From the NCBI RefSeq assembly GCF_021531975.1, contig NZ_JAFBIY010000004.1, forward strand, positions 231,656 to 295,655: DNA of 64,000 nucleotides. Reading direction: 5' to 3'. Position numbers and translations under genes: made by a program. Shown here piece by piece: positions 9,134 to 17,523 of the stretch; position 1 is the stretch's first letter; each line of letters begins with the position of its first letter. The DNA is from Faecalicatena contorta (lineage in GTDB: Bacteria; Bacillota; Clostridia; Lachnospirales; Lachnospiraceae). The notes under the pieces were generated by a model. That model had not been told where the DNA came from. It saw only the letters and a list, made by a program, of their open reading frames with translations, and ran no database searches.

Positions 9134-9168
9134 AGAAGCCTCCCAAACTTTCAAAATATATTGTAATT

Positions 9169-9197
9169 ATTATATACGAATCTCGCGTAAAAACCAA
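9169..9197 (-). promoter_or_regulatory. SigA-type promoter of zapA
   Basis: On the minus strand TTGGTT (9197-9192), 17 nt, then TATAAT (9174-9169), in the short gap between the ruvB stop and zapA. Confidence 0.7.
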
Positions 9198-10205
9198 CTA
9201 TTTTTCCTCATTTTCGCAAGAAATTCCCAAATGTATGTATGTTTTTTCCGTCACAACGCGTCCCCTGGGTGTCCGCTGGATAAATCCATTCTTCAAAAGA
9301 TACGGTTCATACACATCCTCAATCGTACCTGCATCTTCACCAACAGAAGCTGCCAATGTATCGAGTCCGACCGGACCGCCCTGAAACTTTCCAATAATTG
9401 TCATAAGAAGTTCTCTGTCTGTCTGGTCCAGGCCTTCTTTATCTACATCCAGAAGATCCAGCGCATAATTCGCCACATCCTCCGTAATATATCCATTATA
9501 TTTGATCTGCGCAAAATCCCGCACACGTTTCAGCAGACGATTGGCAAGTCTGGGTGTTCCACGGGAACGCCTTGCCAGCGCACGTGCACCATTCTCGTCA
9601 ATTCCCACTTCCAGCACCTTTGCAGAACGCATGATGATGGTCATCAGCTCTTCCACAGTATAAAACTCCAGTCGATGAATCACACCAAAACGATCTCTGA
9701 GAGGCGCTGTCAACATACCTGCCCTTGTTGTAGCACCCACAAGTGTAAATTTCGGAAGATCCAGACGAATAGAACGTGCAGATGCACCCTTTCCAATCAT
9801 AATATCAATAGCATAATCTTCCATAGCCGGATAAAGTACTTCCTCTACCTGGCGGTTCAGTCTGTGGATCTCATCTACAAAAAGGACATCTCCTTCCTGC
9901 AGATTGTTGAGGATTGCCGCCATCTCCCCAGGCTTTTCTATCGCCGGTCCGGATGTGATCTTAATATTCACCTGCATTTCATTTGCAATAATTCCGGCAA
10001 GAGTCGTCTTTCCAAGTCCCGGAGGTCCATAGAATAAGACATGATCCAGGGATTCTCCTCTTTCTTTTGCTGCTTCGATATAGATCTTTAATGTTTCCTT
10101 TGCTTTTTCCTGACCAATATAGTCACACAAAAGCTGTGGTCTTAAACTGCTTTCAATTTTAATATCTTCTTCCAGATTCTCAGTTGTGATAATTCTTCTG
10201 CTCAT
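9198..10205 (-). CDS. ruvB: Holliday junction branch migration helicase RuvB
   Basis: A 335-residue RuvB. The Walker [10 protein letters not shown], Walker B DEIHRL, sensor region [18 protein letters not shown] and C-terminal winged helix ending [14 protein letters not shown] are all present, and the length is normal. RuvB hexamers drive branch migration with RuvA in recombination and fork repair. It follows ruvA by 14 bp in the standard order. No ruvC is seen near, which is normal in Firmicutes that use RecU. Confidence 0.98.
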   Translation of the reverse strand: MSRRIITTENLEEDIKIESSLRPQLLCDYIGQEKAKETLKIYIEAAKERGESLDHVLFYGPPGLGKTTLAGIIANEMQVNIKITSGPAIEKPGEMAAILNNLQEGDVLFVDEIHRLNRQVEEVLYPAMEDYAIDIMIGKGASARSIRLDLPKFTLVGATTRAGMLTAPLRDRFGVIHRLEFYTVEELMTIIMRSAKVLEVGIDENGARALARRSRGTPRLANRLLKRVRDFAQIKYNGYITEDVANYALDLLDVDKEGLDQTDRELLMTIIGKFQGGPVGLDTLAASVGEDAGTIEDVYEPYLLKNGFIQRTPRGRVVTEKTYIHLGISCENEEK

Positions 10206-10219
10206 TTTGTTACCCTATG

Positions 10220-10831
10220 CTAAAACATCATATATTTTAATGCCTGCTTCAATACATCTTCTACCGTAGAAACTTCTGTAATCTCTACTTTCTTTACTGC
10301 CTTAAGAGCTTCTGTACTGCCATATCCGAGTGCCACCAGCGCCTGCACGGCATCACTTTGTATCTCATTTCCTCCGGAGCGCTCCACATAGATCTGCTCG
10401 CCAGAAGCCGCATGCTCCAGAGCATCTTCAATACGCAGCTTGTCTTTCAACTCCACGATCAGCTTCTCTGCAGTCTTTTTCCCTATTCCAGGAGCGGAAG
10501 AAATAGCCTTAACATCATTTGCCATTACAGCAAAACGAAGATCATCCGGTGAAAGAACTGACAAAATTGCCTGTCCTCCTTTTGGCCCAATACCACTGAC
10601 GCCAATCAGCAGTTTGAAAACAGCAAGATCATCTCTCGTAAGAAACCCAAACAACTGCATGGCATCTTCTTTTACATTCAGATATGTATAAATCTTTACT
10701 TCATTCCCCACAGGAGGCAGCAGACTCATAGTCTGCACTGGCATAAAAATACCATAACCGACACCGCCCACATCAACGATCACTTTATCTGCTTCTATAG
10801 ATGCAAGTTCTCCCCTTATATACGAAATCAT
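10220..10831 (-). CDS. ruvA: Holliday junction branch migration protein RuvA
   Basis: A 203-residue RuvA: an N-terminal OB-fold (MISYIRGELASIEADKVIVDVGGVGYGI), two helix-hairpin-helix motifs (LLIGVSGIGPKGGQAIL and ISSAPGIGKKTAEKLIVELKDK) and a C-terminal three-helix domain that contacts RuvB. It binds four-way junctions as tetramers. It is adjacent to ruvB, and the Gx-transporter-family gene ends 8 bp upstream, so the operon probably begins further up. Confidence 0.98.
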   Translation of the reverse strand: MISYIRGELASIEADKVIVDVGGVGYGIFMPVQTMSLLPPVGNEVKIYTYLNVKEDAMQLFGFLTRDDLAVFKLLIGVSGIGPKGGQAILSVLSPDDLRFAVMANDVKAISSAPGIGKKTAEKLIVELKDKLRIEDALEHAASGEQIYVERSGGNEIQSDAVQALVALGYGSTEALKAVKKVEITEVSTVEDVLKQALKYMMF

Positions 10832-10839
10832 AATTCCTC

Positions 10840-11331
10840 CTAAAACTGTATATTTACAAGCCTTTTCAACATATTATCCGACAGGATACCGATAAGAAAA
10901 CCTGTCACAAGCCCGGCAACAAGCAGAACCGGCATATAATATGCCACATGAAACGTCTCCACAACTGCCATTGCAACAACAAGCTGTCCTACATTATGGA
11001 ACACTCCTCCGGCAATACTGACGCCAATCACACTGAAATCACCCCTGTGCTTCAAATATGCCATAACCGTCAGACTCAGAAGCCCACCCGCAAGACTATA
11101 TATAATACTGAAATAATTACCGAACAAAAAGCCCGCAAGAATCACTCTCACAACAGAAAGTACATATGCCTCACGAAGCTTTAACTTATAAAGTGCAATC
11201 ACAATAATCAAATTGGCAAGTCCCAGCTTCACACCCGGAATTCCGAACTGTATCGGAATCAAGGTCTCTACATAGCTGAATATCAGTGCCAATGCTGTAA
11301 ATACACCAAAATATGCAACTCTGTTCTTCAA
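10840..11331 (-). CDS. Gx transporter family / heptaprenyl diphosphate synthase component I-like membrane protein
   Basis: A 163-residue integral membrane protein with about five helices, matching the Hpre_diP_synt_I/Gx transporter family (LALIFSYVETLIPIQFGIPGVKLGLANLI is typical). The family name reflects an old annotation; the fold resembles ECF-type substrate-binding components and the true substrate is unknown. From memory, such genes often sit beside NusG-domain-II and ApbE genes in flavin-based electron-transfer loci, as they do here. Translation starts at a TTG (11331) with AGGAGG 8 nt upstream. It lies 12 bp after the NusG-domain gene. Confidence 0.82.
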   Translation of the reverse strand: MKNRVAYFGVFTALALIFSYVETLIPIQFGIPGVKLGLANLIIVIALYKLKLREAYVLSVVRVILAGFLFGNYFSIIYSLAGGLLSLTVMAYLKHRGDFSVIGVSIAGGVFHNVGQLVVAMAVVETFHVAYYMPVLLVAGLVTGFLIGILSDNMLKRLVNIQF

Positions 11332-11343
11332 CCGGAAATCCTC

Positions 11344-11721
11344 CTAATTCGTCACAGCATCTATTTCACTGTTTACAGCACTGTCCACTTCTACAATAAC
11401 CTTATTCGGCAGACAGATAATGCTTTCATGATTTTTAGATATCGGCTTCTGGTTTACACATAACTTATCCGGGCAGTCTGCTTCCACCATATCAGCCTTC
11501 CCGTTCTTAATCACAAGCTTATTCGTTCCGCCATTCAATTCCAGTTCCTGATCTTCAGCCAGACTATATACACCCTCAATTACACCATCCACTTTTACGG
11601 TAATACACCCGGCTCCGGCACTTCCGATTTTCTCATGAATCAGAAAAGCAGATCCCGCAACAATGAGTACAATGACTACAAAAATCCAATCTTTCTTTTT
11701 CATATCCAACTTCATTTTCAT
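11344..11721 (-). CDS. NusG domain II-containing exported/membrane-anchored protein
   Basis: A 125-residue protein with one N-terminal membrane segment (KDWIFVVIVLIVAGSAFLI) and an extracytoplasmic NusG-II-like beta domain containing the conserved CPDKLCV motif and a later cysteine (IICLPNKVIVEV). These proteins are unrelated in role to the transcription factor NusG; their function is unknown. The start at 11721 was chosen because AGAGAGG lies 8 nt upstream; other ATGs lie 6 nt either side. The gene is divergent from apbE and upstream of the Gx-transporter gene. The grouping with apbE and rnf suggests a redox role at the membrane exterior. Confidence 0.8.
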   Translation of the reverse strand: MKMKLDMKKKDWIFVVIVLIVAGSAFLIHEKIGSAGAGCITVKVDGVIEGVYSLAEDQELELNGGTNKLVIKNGKADMVEADCPDKLCVNQKPISKNHESIICLPNKVIVEVDSAVNSEIDAVTN

Positions 11722-11784
11722 CTTCATTACCTCTCTAGGCATTATTTTAGCACAACAACTCTGAAGCCGCAACCACATGTTCGA

Positions 11785-11813
11785 TTGCATATCCTCTTTT
11801 TCAATGATATAAT
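11785..11813 (+). promoter_or_regulatory. SigA-type promoter of apbE
   Basis: TTGCAT (11785-11790), 17 nt, TATAAT (11808-11813), 27 bp before the apbE start. The position overlaps the upstream edge of the divergent NusG-domain gene's leader. Confidence 0.8.
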
Positions 11814-11840
11814 ATCAGATACATGTATATGAGGTGAATT

Positions 11841-12821
11841 ATGAAATATAAGAAATTAATCGCAGCATTCAGTGCTGCAGCAATTTTTATGTCCGGATGT
11901 TCCGGTCTTCCATCAAAAGATGATTTATCCTATACTGATACTTTATTTGATACGGTTATCAGTGTACAGATTCTGGATCCCGTAGATAAAGATATCCTGG
12001 AAGGGTGCGAAAAGCTATGTAAAGATTATGATGTACGCTTTTCCACAACTAATGAAGACAGTGAGATCTATAAGATCAATCACGCAGGCGGTGCTGCTGT
12101 AGAGGTATCTGAAGATACCATTACACTAATTAAAAAAGGAATTTATTACGGTGATTTTTCCAATGGACTATTTGATATTACTATTGGCTCCGTAACAACT
12201 CTGTGGGACTTCCATGCGGAAGATCCGGTCGTACCTGATGCCAGCGCTGTCGCATCTGCGTTAAGTCATGTGAATTACAAGAATATTATTATTTCCGACA
12301 ACACAGTAAAACTGGCCGATCCAAATGCGGCTATTGATGTCGGAGCGATAGCAAAAGGTTATATCGCAGATCGTCTGAAGGATTATCTGAAGGAAAATGG
12401 TGTTAAGCATGCAGTCATTAATCTTGGCGGCAATGTCCTGACCCTTGGTACGAAAACAGATGGCTCCAAATATAATATCGGAATCCAGAAGCCATTTGAT
12501 GAGACCGGAACGCCGATTACGTCTGTTAAAATTGCTGACCAGTCCATTGTTACTACAGGAATCTACCAGCGATACTTTGAAGCTGACGGCAAACTATATC
12601 ATCACATCATTGATCCAAATACAGGTTACCCATGTGAAAATGATCTGTACAGCGTATCAATTATTACAGATTCTTCACTTACAGCTGATGCGCTAAGCAC
12701 TGTCTATTATCTGATGGGCTATGAACGTGCCAATGCGCTGAATAACCAGCTGAATAATGTAGATGCTGTCTTTATTACAAATGATGAAAAGATTCATTAT
12801 ACAGACAATTTCATGAATTAA
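11841..12821 (+). CDS. apbE: FAD:protein FMN transferase (ApbE), lipoprotein
   Basis: A 326-residue ApbE family protein that transfers FMN from FAD onto a threonine of target proteins. It has a lipoprotein signal peptide with the lipobox FMSGC (Cys20), so it acts outside the membrane. Conserved features include IDVGAIAKGYIADRL, AVINLGGNVLTLG and the C-terminal YHHIIDPNTGYP segment. Its likely substrates are encoded 3-6 kb away: RnfG (SGAT motif) and RnfD. It is transcribed alone from a clear promoter and ends in a strong terminator. The family call is certain; the substrate pairing is inference from position and known Rnf biology. Confidence 0.96.
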   Translation: MKYKKLIAAFSAAAIFMSGCSGLPSKDDLSYTDTLFDTVISVQILDPVDKDILEGCEKLCKDYDVRFSTTNEDSEIYKINHAGGAAVEVSEDTITLIKKGIYYGDFSNGLFDITIGSVTTLWDFHAEDPVVPDASAVASALSHVNYKNIIISDNTVKLADPNAAIDVGAIAKGYIADRLKDYLKENGVKHAVINLGGNVLTLGTKTDGSKYNIGIQKPFDETGTPITSVKIADQSIVTTGIYQRYFEADGKLYHHIIDPNTGYPCENDLYSVSIITDSSLTADALSTVYYLMGYERANALNNQLNNVDAVFITNDEKIHYTDNFMN

Positions 12822-12823
12822 AA

Positions 12824-12849
12824 AAAGAGGCTTGCCGATAAGCCTCTTT
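12824..12849. terminator. Bidirectional terminator between apbE and the 154-aa gene
   Basis: AAAGAGGCTT pairs with AAGCCTCTTT around a 6-nt loop, with A and T runs on the two sides, so it can end both converging transcripts. Confidence 0.9.
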
Positions 12850-12860
12850 TTGTATGCATT

Positions 12861-13325
12861 TTAATAATACAAAGAACCTGCTGTTGCAGTCGCAATTCCT
12901 GCTGTTGCAGTCGCAATTCCTGCTGTTGCAGTCGCAATTCTTGCAATCACAGCAATAATAATAGCAATTACATAACCGATCGCCACAAGAATCAGTCCTG
13001 CACGGCAGTAATTTCTACGGTTAATATTTCCATTTTTCCCAAAGGCCCACACACAATACAATACGATATTTACACATGGAATACTAAGCAAAAATATTGT
13101 CAGAAGCCATTCACCCATTGTCAAAGGTGTTGTATCCATTCCTGTATCATAGCTTGTATTATAACCTGTATTGTTTCCTACATTGTAATTGTAATTATCC
13201 TGATACTGCTGCTGGTAATCCTTCTTATCTGATGACTCCGGCTGATAATACGTATATGGCTGTTGTTCCTGCTGATTCTCACTATTCTCATTATTCTCAG
13301 GTATATTATCAAAATTATTATCCAT
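12861..13325 (-). CDS. Q/N/Y-rich membrane protein of unknown function, 154 aa
   Basis: The first 65 residues are low complexity and dominated by Asn, Gln, Tyr, Asp and Ser. Two hydrophobic segments follow (about 71-97 and 108-131), separated by GKNGNINRRNYCRAG. The C-terminus is three perfect copies of the heptapeptide IATATAG, encoded by a 21-bp tandem repeat, then SLYY. The layout resembles small two-helix membrane proteins with disordered N-termini, but I cannot name a family. GGAGGAGAAGATTA before the ATG is a strong binding site, and the gene has its own promoter and a shared terminator. Confidence 0.75.
   Translation of the reverse strand: MDNNFDNIPENNENSENQQEQQPYTYYQPESSDKKDYQQQYQDNYNYNVGNNTGYNTSYDTGMDTTPLTMGEWLLTIFLLSIPCVNIVLYCVWAFGKNGNINRRNYCRAGLILVAIGYVIAIIIAVIARIATATAGIATATAGIATATAGSLYY
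12878..12940. repeat. 21-bp tandem repeat, three perfect copies
   Basis: The unit CTGCTGTTGCAGTCGCAATTC is repeated at 12878, 12899 and 12920 without mismatch, followed by a degenerate part-copy. It is in frame within the 154-aa gene and encodes IATATAG. Perfect copies suggest recent expansion by slippage. Confidence 0.95.
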
Positions 13326-13360
13326 TAATCTTCTCCTCCTCTTATCCCTGTTTTGTTAAT

Positions 13361-13389
13361 ATATTATCACGTTAATGATACAAATGCAA
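13361..13389 (-). promoter_or_regulatory. SigA-type promoter of the 154-aa gene
   Basis: On the minus strand TTGCAT (13389-13384), 17 nt, TAATAT (13366-13361). The -35 lies within the last codons of the DUF2752 gene. Confidence 0.65.
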
Positions 13390-13818
13390 TAAACCAATCA
13401 ATCTGCTCAACATATTATATCGGTAATAACTCATTGGGGGTTCACCGGGGAAAAACTTGTACATTCTCCAAATATAGAATACAAGCATTCCGGCTATAAG
13501 CACAATCGTACACCATCTTAGACCCGTATATTTTTTTCGAAAAAGAATATATCTCTCCACACAAAATGCTATAGCAAGTCCAATAATCGGATAAATAAAT
13601 GGATGAATCCGCCACGCCTGTACAAAATGAAATCGAAGCACCTGCACACCGGCCCTGGTAAGTCCACATGCCGGACATGGATACCCTGTAAAGATTACCA
13701 TGGGACATATGCTGTACAATACTTTTCTGAGTAATACAAAATAGGCGATCACAAATAGAATCGCCCATTTTGCATCTTTTATGTCTCTTATCAATAATTT
13801 AAAACTACGTTTTAACAT
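13372..13818 (-). CDS. DUF2752 domain-containing membrane protein
   Basis: A 148-residue membrane protein with about three to four helices and the DUF2752 signature YPCPACGLTRA, in which two cysteines precede a GLTRA turn. The function of the family is unknown. The ATG at 13818 comes 1 nt after the rnfB stop (TAATATG), indicating translational coupling to the Rnf operon; the longer frame into rnfB is therefore not used. It appears to be the last gene of the rnf transcript. The CPAC motif invites speculation about a redox or thiol role, but nothing in the sequence proves it. Confidence 0.85.
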   Translation of the reverse strand: MLKRSFKLLIRDIKDAKWAILFVIAYFVLLRKVLYSICPMVIFTGYPCPACGLTRAGVQVLRFHFVQAWRIHPFIYPIIGLAIAFCVERYILFRKKYTGLRWCTIVLIAGMLVFYIWRMYKFFPGEPPMSYYRYNMLSRLIGLLHLYH

Positions 13819-13819
13819 A

Positions 13820-14611
13820 TTACTGAATGATCTTCTTCGGACATTTTGCTGCACATGCACCGCAGTTCGTACATTTTTCCGGATCAATATGTGCAATGTT
13901 ATCAATTACCTTAACAGCATCGAATTCACATACTTTTTCACACATCTTACATCCGATACATCCTACGGAACAAGCCTTCATTACATCTTTACCTTTATCT
14001 CTTGAGCTGCACTGTACCAGATGCTTCTGCTCATAAGGAACAAGCTCGATGAGGCGCTTCGGACAAGCTGCAACACATTTGCCGCATGCCTTACACTCTT
14101 CTTTATCAACAAGTGCAACACCATCCACAATATGAATCGCATCAAACGGACAAGCTGCAACACAGCTTCCTTCACCAAGACAACCATAGTTACATGCCTT
14201 CGGTCCGCCATCCTGCATCATATTTACCATGACGCAATCATGAATTCCGTGATACTCGTATTCCTGCTGTGCTTTTCCACAAGTTCCGGCACATTTAACA
14301 AATGCAACCTGACGAACCTGCTCGCCGGCTTCCTGTCCCATGATTGCTGCAATCTTAGCAGCAACAGGTGCTCCACCGACCGGACATCCACCCACTTCTG
14401 CTTCACCTTTTACGATAGCAGCAGCAAGACCGGAACATCCTGCATAACCACATCCACCACAGTTATTTCCCGGGAGAACACCTGTGATAGCTTCTTCTCT
14501 TTCATCAACTTCTACTGCAAATTTCTTTCCTGCAAATCCAAGGAACACACCAATGAATAATCCGGTGCCGCCTACGATTGCAGCAGCAATAATAATACCT
14601 GTTATACTCAT
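13820..14611 (-). CDS. rnfB: Rnf complex subunit RnfB (multi-cluster ferredoxin-like)
   Basis: A 263-residue RnfB, which takes electrons from reduced ferredoxin. An N-terminal membrane helix (about residues 3-27) is followed by the Fe-S domain NNCGGCGYAGCSG...GGCPVGG, then several [4Fe-4S] motifs: CLGEGSCVAACP, CKACGKCVAACP, CIGCKMCEKVCE and CTNCGACAAKCP. The ATG at 14611 has GGAGG 9-10 nt upstream. It is preceded by rnfA (13 bp gap) and followed directly by the DUF2752 gene. Length and cluster content are as in clostridial Rnf. Confidence 0.97.
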   Translation of the reverse strand: MSITGIIIAAAIVGGTGLFIGVFLGFAGKKFAVEVDEREEAITGVLPGNNCGGCGYAGCSGLAAAIVKGEAEVGGCPVGGAPVAAKIAAIMGQEAGEQVRQVAFVKCAGTCGKAQQEYEYHGIHDCVMVNMMQDGGPKACNYGCLGEGSCVAACPFDAIHIVDGVALVDKEECKACGKCVAACPKRLIELVPYEQKHLVQCSSRDKGKDVMKACSVGCIGCKMCEKVCEFDAVKVIDNIAHIDPEKCTNCGACAAKCPKKIIQ

Positions 14612-14624
14612 AGTCTGTTTCCTC

Positions 14625-15215
14625 CTATATAAGTCCTGAGAATCCAAAGAAAGCAATTGCCATAAGGCTTGCTGTAATCAGCACGATTGGAGTTCCCTGG
14701 AAAGATTCCGTAATGTCATTATATTCCATCTTCTCACGAAGACCTGCCAGGATTACGATAGAGATCAGGAATCCGACAGATGTTCCGAGACCGTTTATCA
14801 CACCTGTTAAGATAGAATACTCTTTCTGTACGTTTGTAAGCGCAACACCAAGTACCGCACAGTTTGTTGTGATCAATGGAAGATATACACCAAGTGCCTG
14901 ATACAGTCCCGGCATAGATTTCTTAAGGAACATCTCAACAAACTGAACAAGACATGCGATAACAAGAATAAATACAATTGTCTGCAAATATACTAATTTA
15001 CCGTCAAGGATTGCCTTATTTGCCAAAATAACTTTATTTATCACACCTGTAACAAAAGATGCGATCGTAATAACGAATACTACAGCAGCACCCATACCCG
15101 CTGCTGTTTCTACTTTCTTAGAAACACCAAGGAACGGACAGATTCCAAGGAACTGGCTGAGTACAACGTTATTTACAAGTGCTGAACCAATTGCAATAAT
15201 CAATAATTCTTTCAT
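14625..15215 (-). CDS. rnfA: Rnf complex subunit RnfA
   Basis: A 196-residue polytopic membrane subunit, matching RnfA from MKELLIIAIGSALVNNVVLSQFLGICPFLGVSKKVETA onward, with the typical LPLITTNCAVLGVAL segment. RnfA and RnfE are homologous and inversely oriented in the membrane, forming part of the ion and electron path; each carries a conserved cysteine (GIC here, TNC further on) that helps hold a membrane-embedded Fe-S centre. It lies between rnfE and rnfB. Confidence 0.97.
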   Translation of the reverse strand: MKELLIIAIGSALVNNVVLSQFLGICPFLGVSKKVETAAGMGAAVVFVITIASFVTGVINKVILANKAILDGKLVYLQTIVFILVIACLVQFVEMFLKKSMPGLYQALGVYLPLITTNCAVLGVALTNVQKEYSILTGVINGLGTSVGFLISIVILAGLREKMEYNDITESFQGTPIVLITASLMAIAFFGFSGLI

Positions 15216-15228
15216 CTATGTACTCCTC

Positions 15229-15954
15229 CTATTCTTCATTTCCTGTCGGGAACACTTTACCACTGCATGAACTGTTTCCACAGGATGCACAACCTTCACC
15301 ACATCCGGCTGTCTCTACAACTTTCTTGCCCTTCTTGGCTGCATTTCTCTTTACTCTGTTCTGAAGAGCGGTAAGCCCTGCAAGTACAAGGAAAGCACCA
15401 GGTGCAAGAATAAAGATCGTTACCGGAACATATCCGGCTTTTCCTGTTGCTGCATCAGCAAGTGGAAGGATCTGCTGTCCAAACGCTTTACCGGAACCGA
15501 TGATCTCACGGACAACACCAATACAGGTAAGTCCGACCGTAAAACCAAGTCCCATACCAATACCATCGAAGATAGACGGAAGTACCGGATTCTTGGAAGC
15601 ATAACTCTCTGCACGGCCAAGAATGATACAGTTAACTACGATCAGCGGAATGTAAAGTCCAAGTGCTGAATAAAGACTTGGCATGAAACCTTCCAGCAAA
15701 AAGTCTACAATTGTTACAAAGGATGCTACGATTACGATGAATGCCGGGATTCGAAGTGAATCCGGAATAACTTTACGCAGCATGGAAATCAACATATTTG
15801 ATAAAACAAGTACGGCTGTTGTAGAAAGTCCCATACCCATACCGTTAATAGCTGAAGTAGTAACCGCCAGTGTCGGACACATACCAAGCATCAGTACGAA
15901 GGTAGGATTTTCTTTAATAATACCGTTATATAATCTTTCGGTGCAATTATTCAT
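15229..15954 (-). CDS. rnfE: Rnf complex subunit RnfE with cysteine-rich C-terminal tail
   Basis: A 241-residue polytopic membrane subunit; NPTFVLMLGMCPTLAVTTSAING and YIPLIVVNCIILGRAESYA are typical of RnfE. After the last helix there is a basic linker and a tail with four closely spaced cysteines (about residues 218-230, in CGEGCASCGNSSC) that could bind a metal or Fe-S cluster; I would not expect this in proteobacterial RnfE. The start is the ATG at 15954, with GGAGG 8 nt upstream, rather than the GTG two codons earlier. It lies between rnfG (12 bp) and rnfA (13 bp). Confidence 0.95.
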   Translation of the reverse strand: MNNCTERLYNGIIKENPTFVLMLGMCPTLAVTTSAINGMGMGLSTTAVLVLSNMLISMLRKVIPDSLRIPAFIVIVASFVTIVDFLLEGFMPSLYSALGLYIPLIVVNCIILGRAESYASKNPVLPSIFDGIGMGLGFTVGLTCIGVVREIIGSGKAFGQQILPLADAATGKAGYVPVTIFILAPGAFLVLAGLTALQNRVKRNAAKKGKKVVETAGCGEGCASCGNSSCSGKVFPTGNEE

Positions 15955-15966
15955 CTTCACTACCTC

Positions 15967-16545
15967 CTAAAATGCGTTCTGATAATATGCAAGGGCTGCA
16001 TTAACGGCACCTGTGACTGCTCTTGATGTAATGGTTGCTCCACTTAATGCATCAATCGGTTCACCTTCACCGCCGTCCTTGGATACATAGAACTTATCTG
16101 TCTGTTTATCTTTGTACTGCTCATAAAATGTCGGTTCAGTTGCTCGCATACCAAGACCTGCTGTCTCACCGATAGACAGGATAGAAATACCGCTCACTGT
16201 TCCGTCTGCTGTAATACCTACTGTAATCTGGATATCTCCGCCATATCCCTCTTTATCTGTAGTAGTGATAACGTATCCGTCTTCTCCTACTGTACAGACT
16301 TCATCGATCGTCGCTTTGATTCCAAGATCATTCACTACCTGATCAGCCACCTTCTGATCAACTTCTACAGCTTCAAAAGCATCTACATCTGCATCTGGAA
16401 ATACCGCCTGCCATGCTTCTTTCTTAGCTGCGTCCTGCGCCTGAGCGATTGGATCCTTTGTAATCTCGTATACAAATCCAAGTCCCAGACCAGAAATCAA
16501 TGTAATAATTGTAAGAATAATCGTATTTTTAATAATCTTATTCAT
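15967..16545 (-). CDS. rnfG: Rnf complex subunit RnfG (FMN-bearing)
   Basis: A 192-residue RnfG with one N-terminal membrane helix (about residues 8-26) and an external FMN-binding domain. The flavinylation motif is S168-G-A-T171 in DALSGATITSRAV; Thr171 is the expected site for FMN attached by ApbE. The GLGMRATEPTF segment is typical of the domain. Its ATG overlaps the rnfD stop by 1 nt (TAATG), so the two are translationally coupled. The FMN donor enzyme ApbE is encoded 3 kb away. Confidence 0.97.
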   Translation of the reverse strand: MNKIIKNTIILTIITLISGLGLGFVYEITKDPIAQAQDAAKKEAWQAVFPDADVDAFEAVEVDQKVADQVVNDLGIKATIDEVCTVGEDGYVITTTDKEGYGGDIQITVGITADGTVSGISILSIGETAGLGMRATEPTFYEQYKDKQTDKFYVSKDGGEGEPIDALSGATITSRAVTGAVNAALAYYQNAF

Positions 16546-17495
16546 TATTTCTCTCCTCCTTTACCAAATGGTTTTGGAAGAGTAACCCTTTCAATAAGCG
16601 GAACTAAAAGGTTACTGATGATAATCGCATAGGACACACCTTCCGCTGAACCGCCGAAAAGACGGAACAGACCGGTAAGAATACCAAGCAGTGCACCGTA
16701 TACGATCTGCCCTCTCTTTGTAATCGGAGATGTTACATAGTCAGTTGCCATGAACCATGCGCCAAGCATCAGACCGCCTCCGCAAAGATGAGCTGTAATA
16801 TACTGTGGGTCAAAGAATCCAACTGCAGGATTCTGGAAATGACCAAAAATACCAACAAATATTGCGAATGTCACAATATATGTACCCGGAATACGAAGAT
16901 CAATTACTCCCATCAAAATCAGGAAAATGGCTCCGATAATAATTGCGATCACAGAAGTCTCTCCGATTGTACCAGGAATCGTTCCGATCAGCATATTCAT
17001 TGTGTTCACTGCACTTCCTTCTTTTAACAGTGCAAGTGGTGTCGGACCTGTTACACCGTCATAGACAAAACTTGTCATCTGTCCGGTAAAGGAAATCAGA
17101 AGGAAACATCTTGCGCCGAGTGCAGGGTTCATAAAGTTCTGACCAAGTCCTCCAAACAGCTGTTTTACGATCAGGATACCGAAAATACTTCCCAGCACAC
17201 CCATCCACCATGGCGCTGTAGGAGGCATATTCAGTCCTAACAAAAGACCTGTAACTGCTGCACTCCAGTCACTGATCGTAATCTTCTTATGCATCAGTTT
17301 CTCGTAGATATATTCTGTCGCTACTGCTGATACTGTTGTTGCGATCAGCATGACAAGCGCCGGTAATTTGAAATTATACACTCCAAATGCAGCAGCCGGT
17401 AAAAGTGCAATAAATACCATAAGCATGATATTACTGGTCGTTGCTTTGGAACGTACATGTGGTGATGATGACATTTTCAACTTGTAATCACTCAC
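16545..17495 (-). CDS. rnfD: Rnf complex subunit RnfD (FMN-bearing)
   Basis: A 316-residue polytopic membrane protein of the NqrB/RnfD family, beginning KMSSSPHVRSK and containing GQNFMNPALGARCFLLISF. Covalent FMN in this family sits on a threonine of a GATPL-like motif; here the segment reads GVTGPTPLALL, so Thr152 is the likely site, with Pro where Ala is more usual. Translation begins at a GTG with GAGGTG upstream. It follows rnfC by 28 bp and overlaps rnfG by 1 nt. Confidence 0.96.
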   Translation of the reverse strand: MSDYKLKMSSSPHVRSKATTSNIMLMVFIALLPAAAFGVYNFKLPALVMLIATTVSAVATEYIYEKLMHKKITISDWSAAVTGLLLGLNMPPTAPWWMGVLGSIFGILIVKQLFGGLGQNFMNPALGARCFLLISFTGQMTSFVYDGVTGPTPLALLKEGSAVNTMNMLIGTIPGTIGETSVIAIIIGAIFLILMGVIDLRIPGTYIVTFAIFVGIFGHFQNPAVGFFDPQYITAHLCGGGLMLGAWFMATDYVTSPITKRGQIVYGALLGILTGLFRLFGGSAEGVSYAIIISNLLVPLIERVTLPKPFGKGGEK

Positions 17496-17523
17496 GTTTG
17501 TTCACCTCTTCCTCTCTCATTCT

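Noticed and set aside
9231..10037. A 268-codon frame on the plus strand opposite ruvB
   Set aside because: It is exactly antisense to a certain gene; its His/Cys/Arg-rich composition is typical of a shadow frame.
12878..12940. Tandem repeats as a CRISPR array
   Set aside because: Units are directly adjacent with no spacers and lie in frame inside a gene. No CRISPR array or cas gene was seen anywhere in the window.
14021..14560. A 179-codon frame opposite rnfB, and similar ones opposite ppk1 (33197-34081) and cmk (21030-21680)
   Set aside because: All are antisense shadows of confidently identified genes, with no binding sites.
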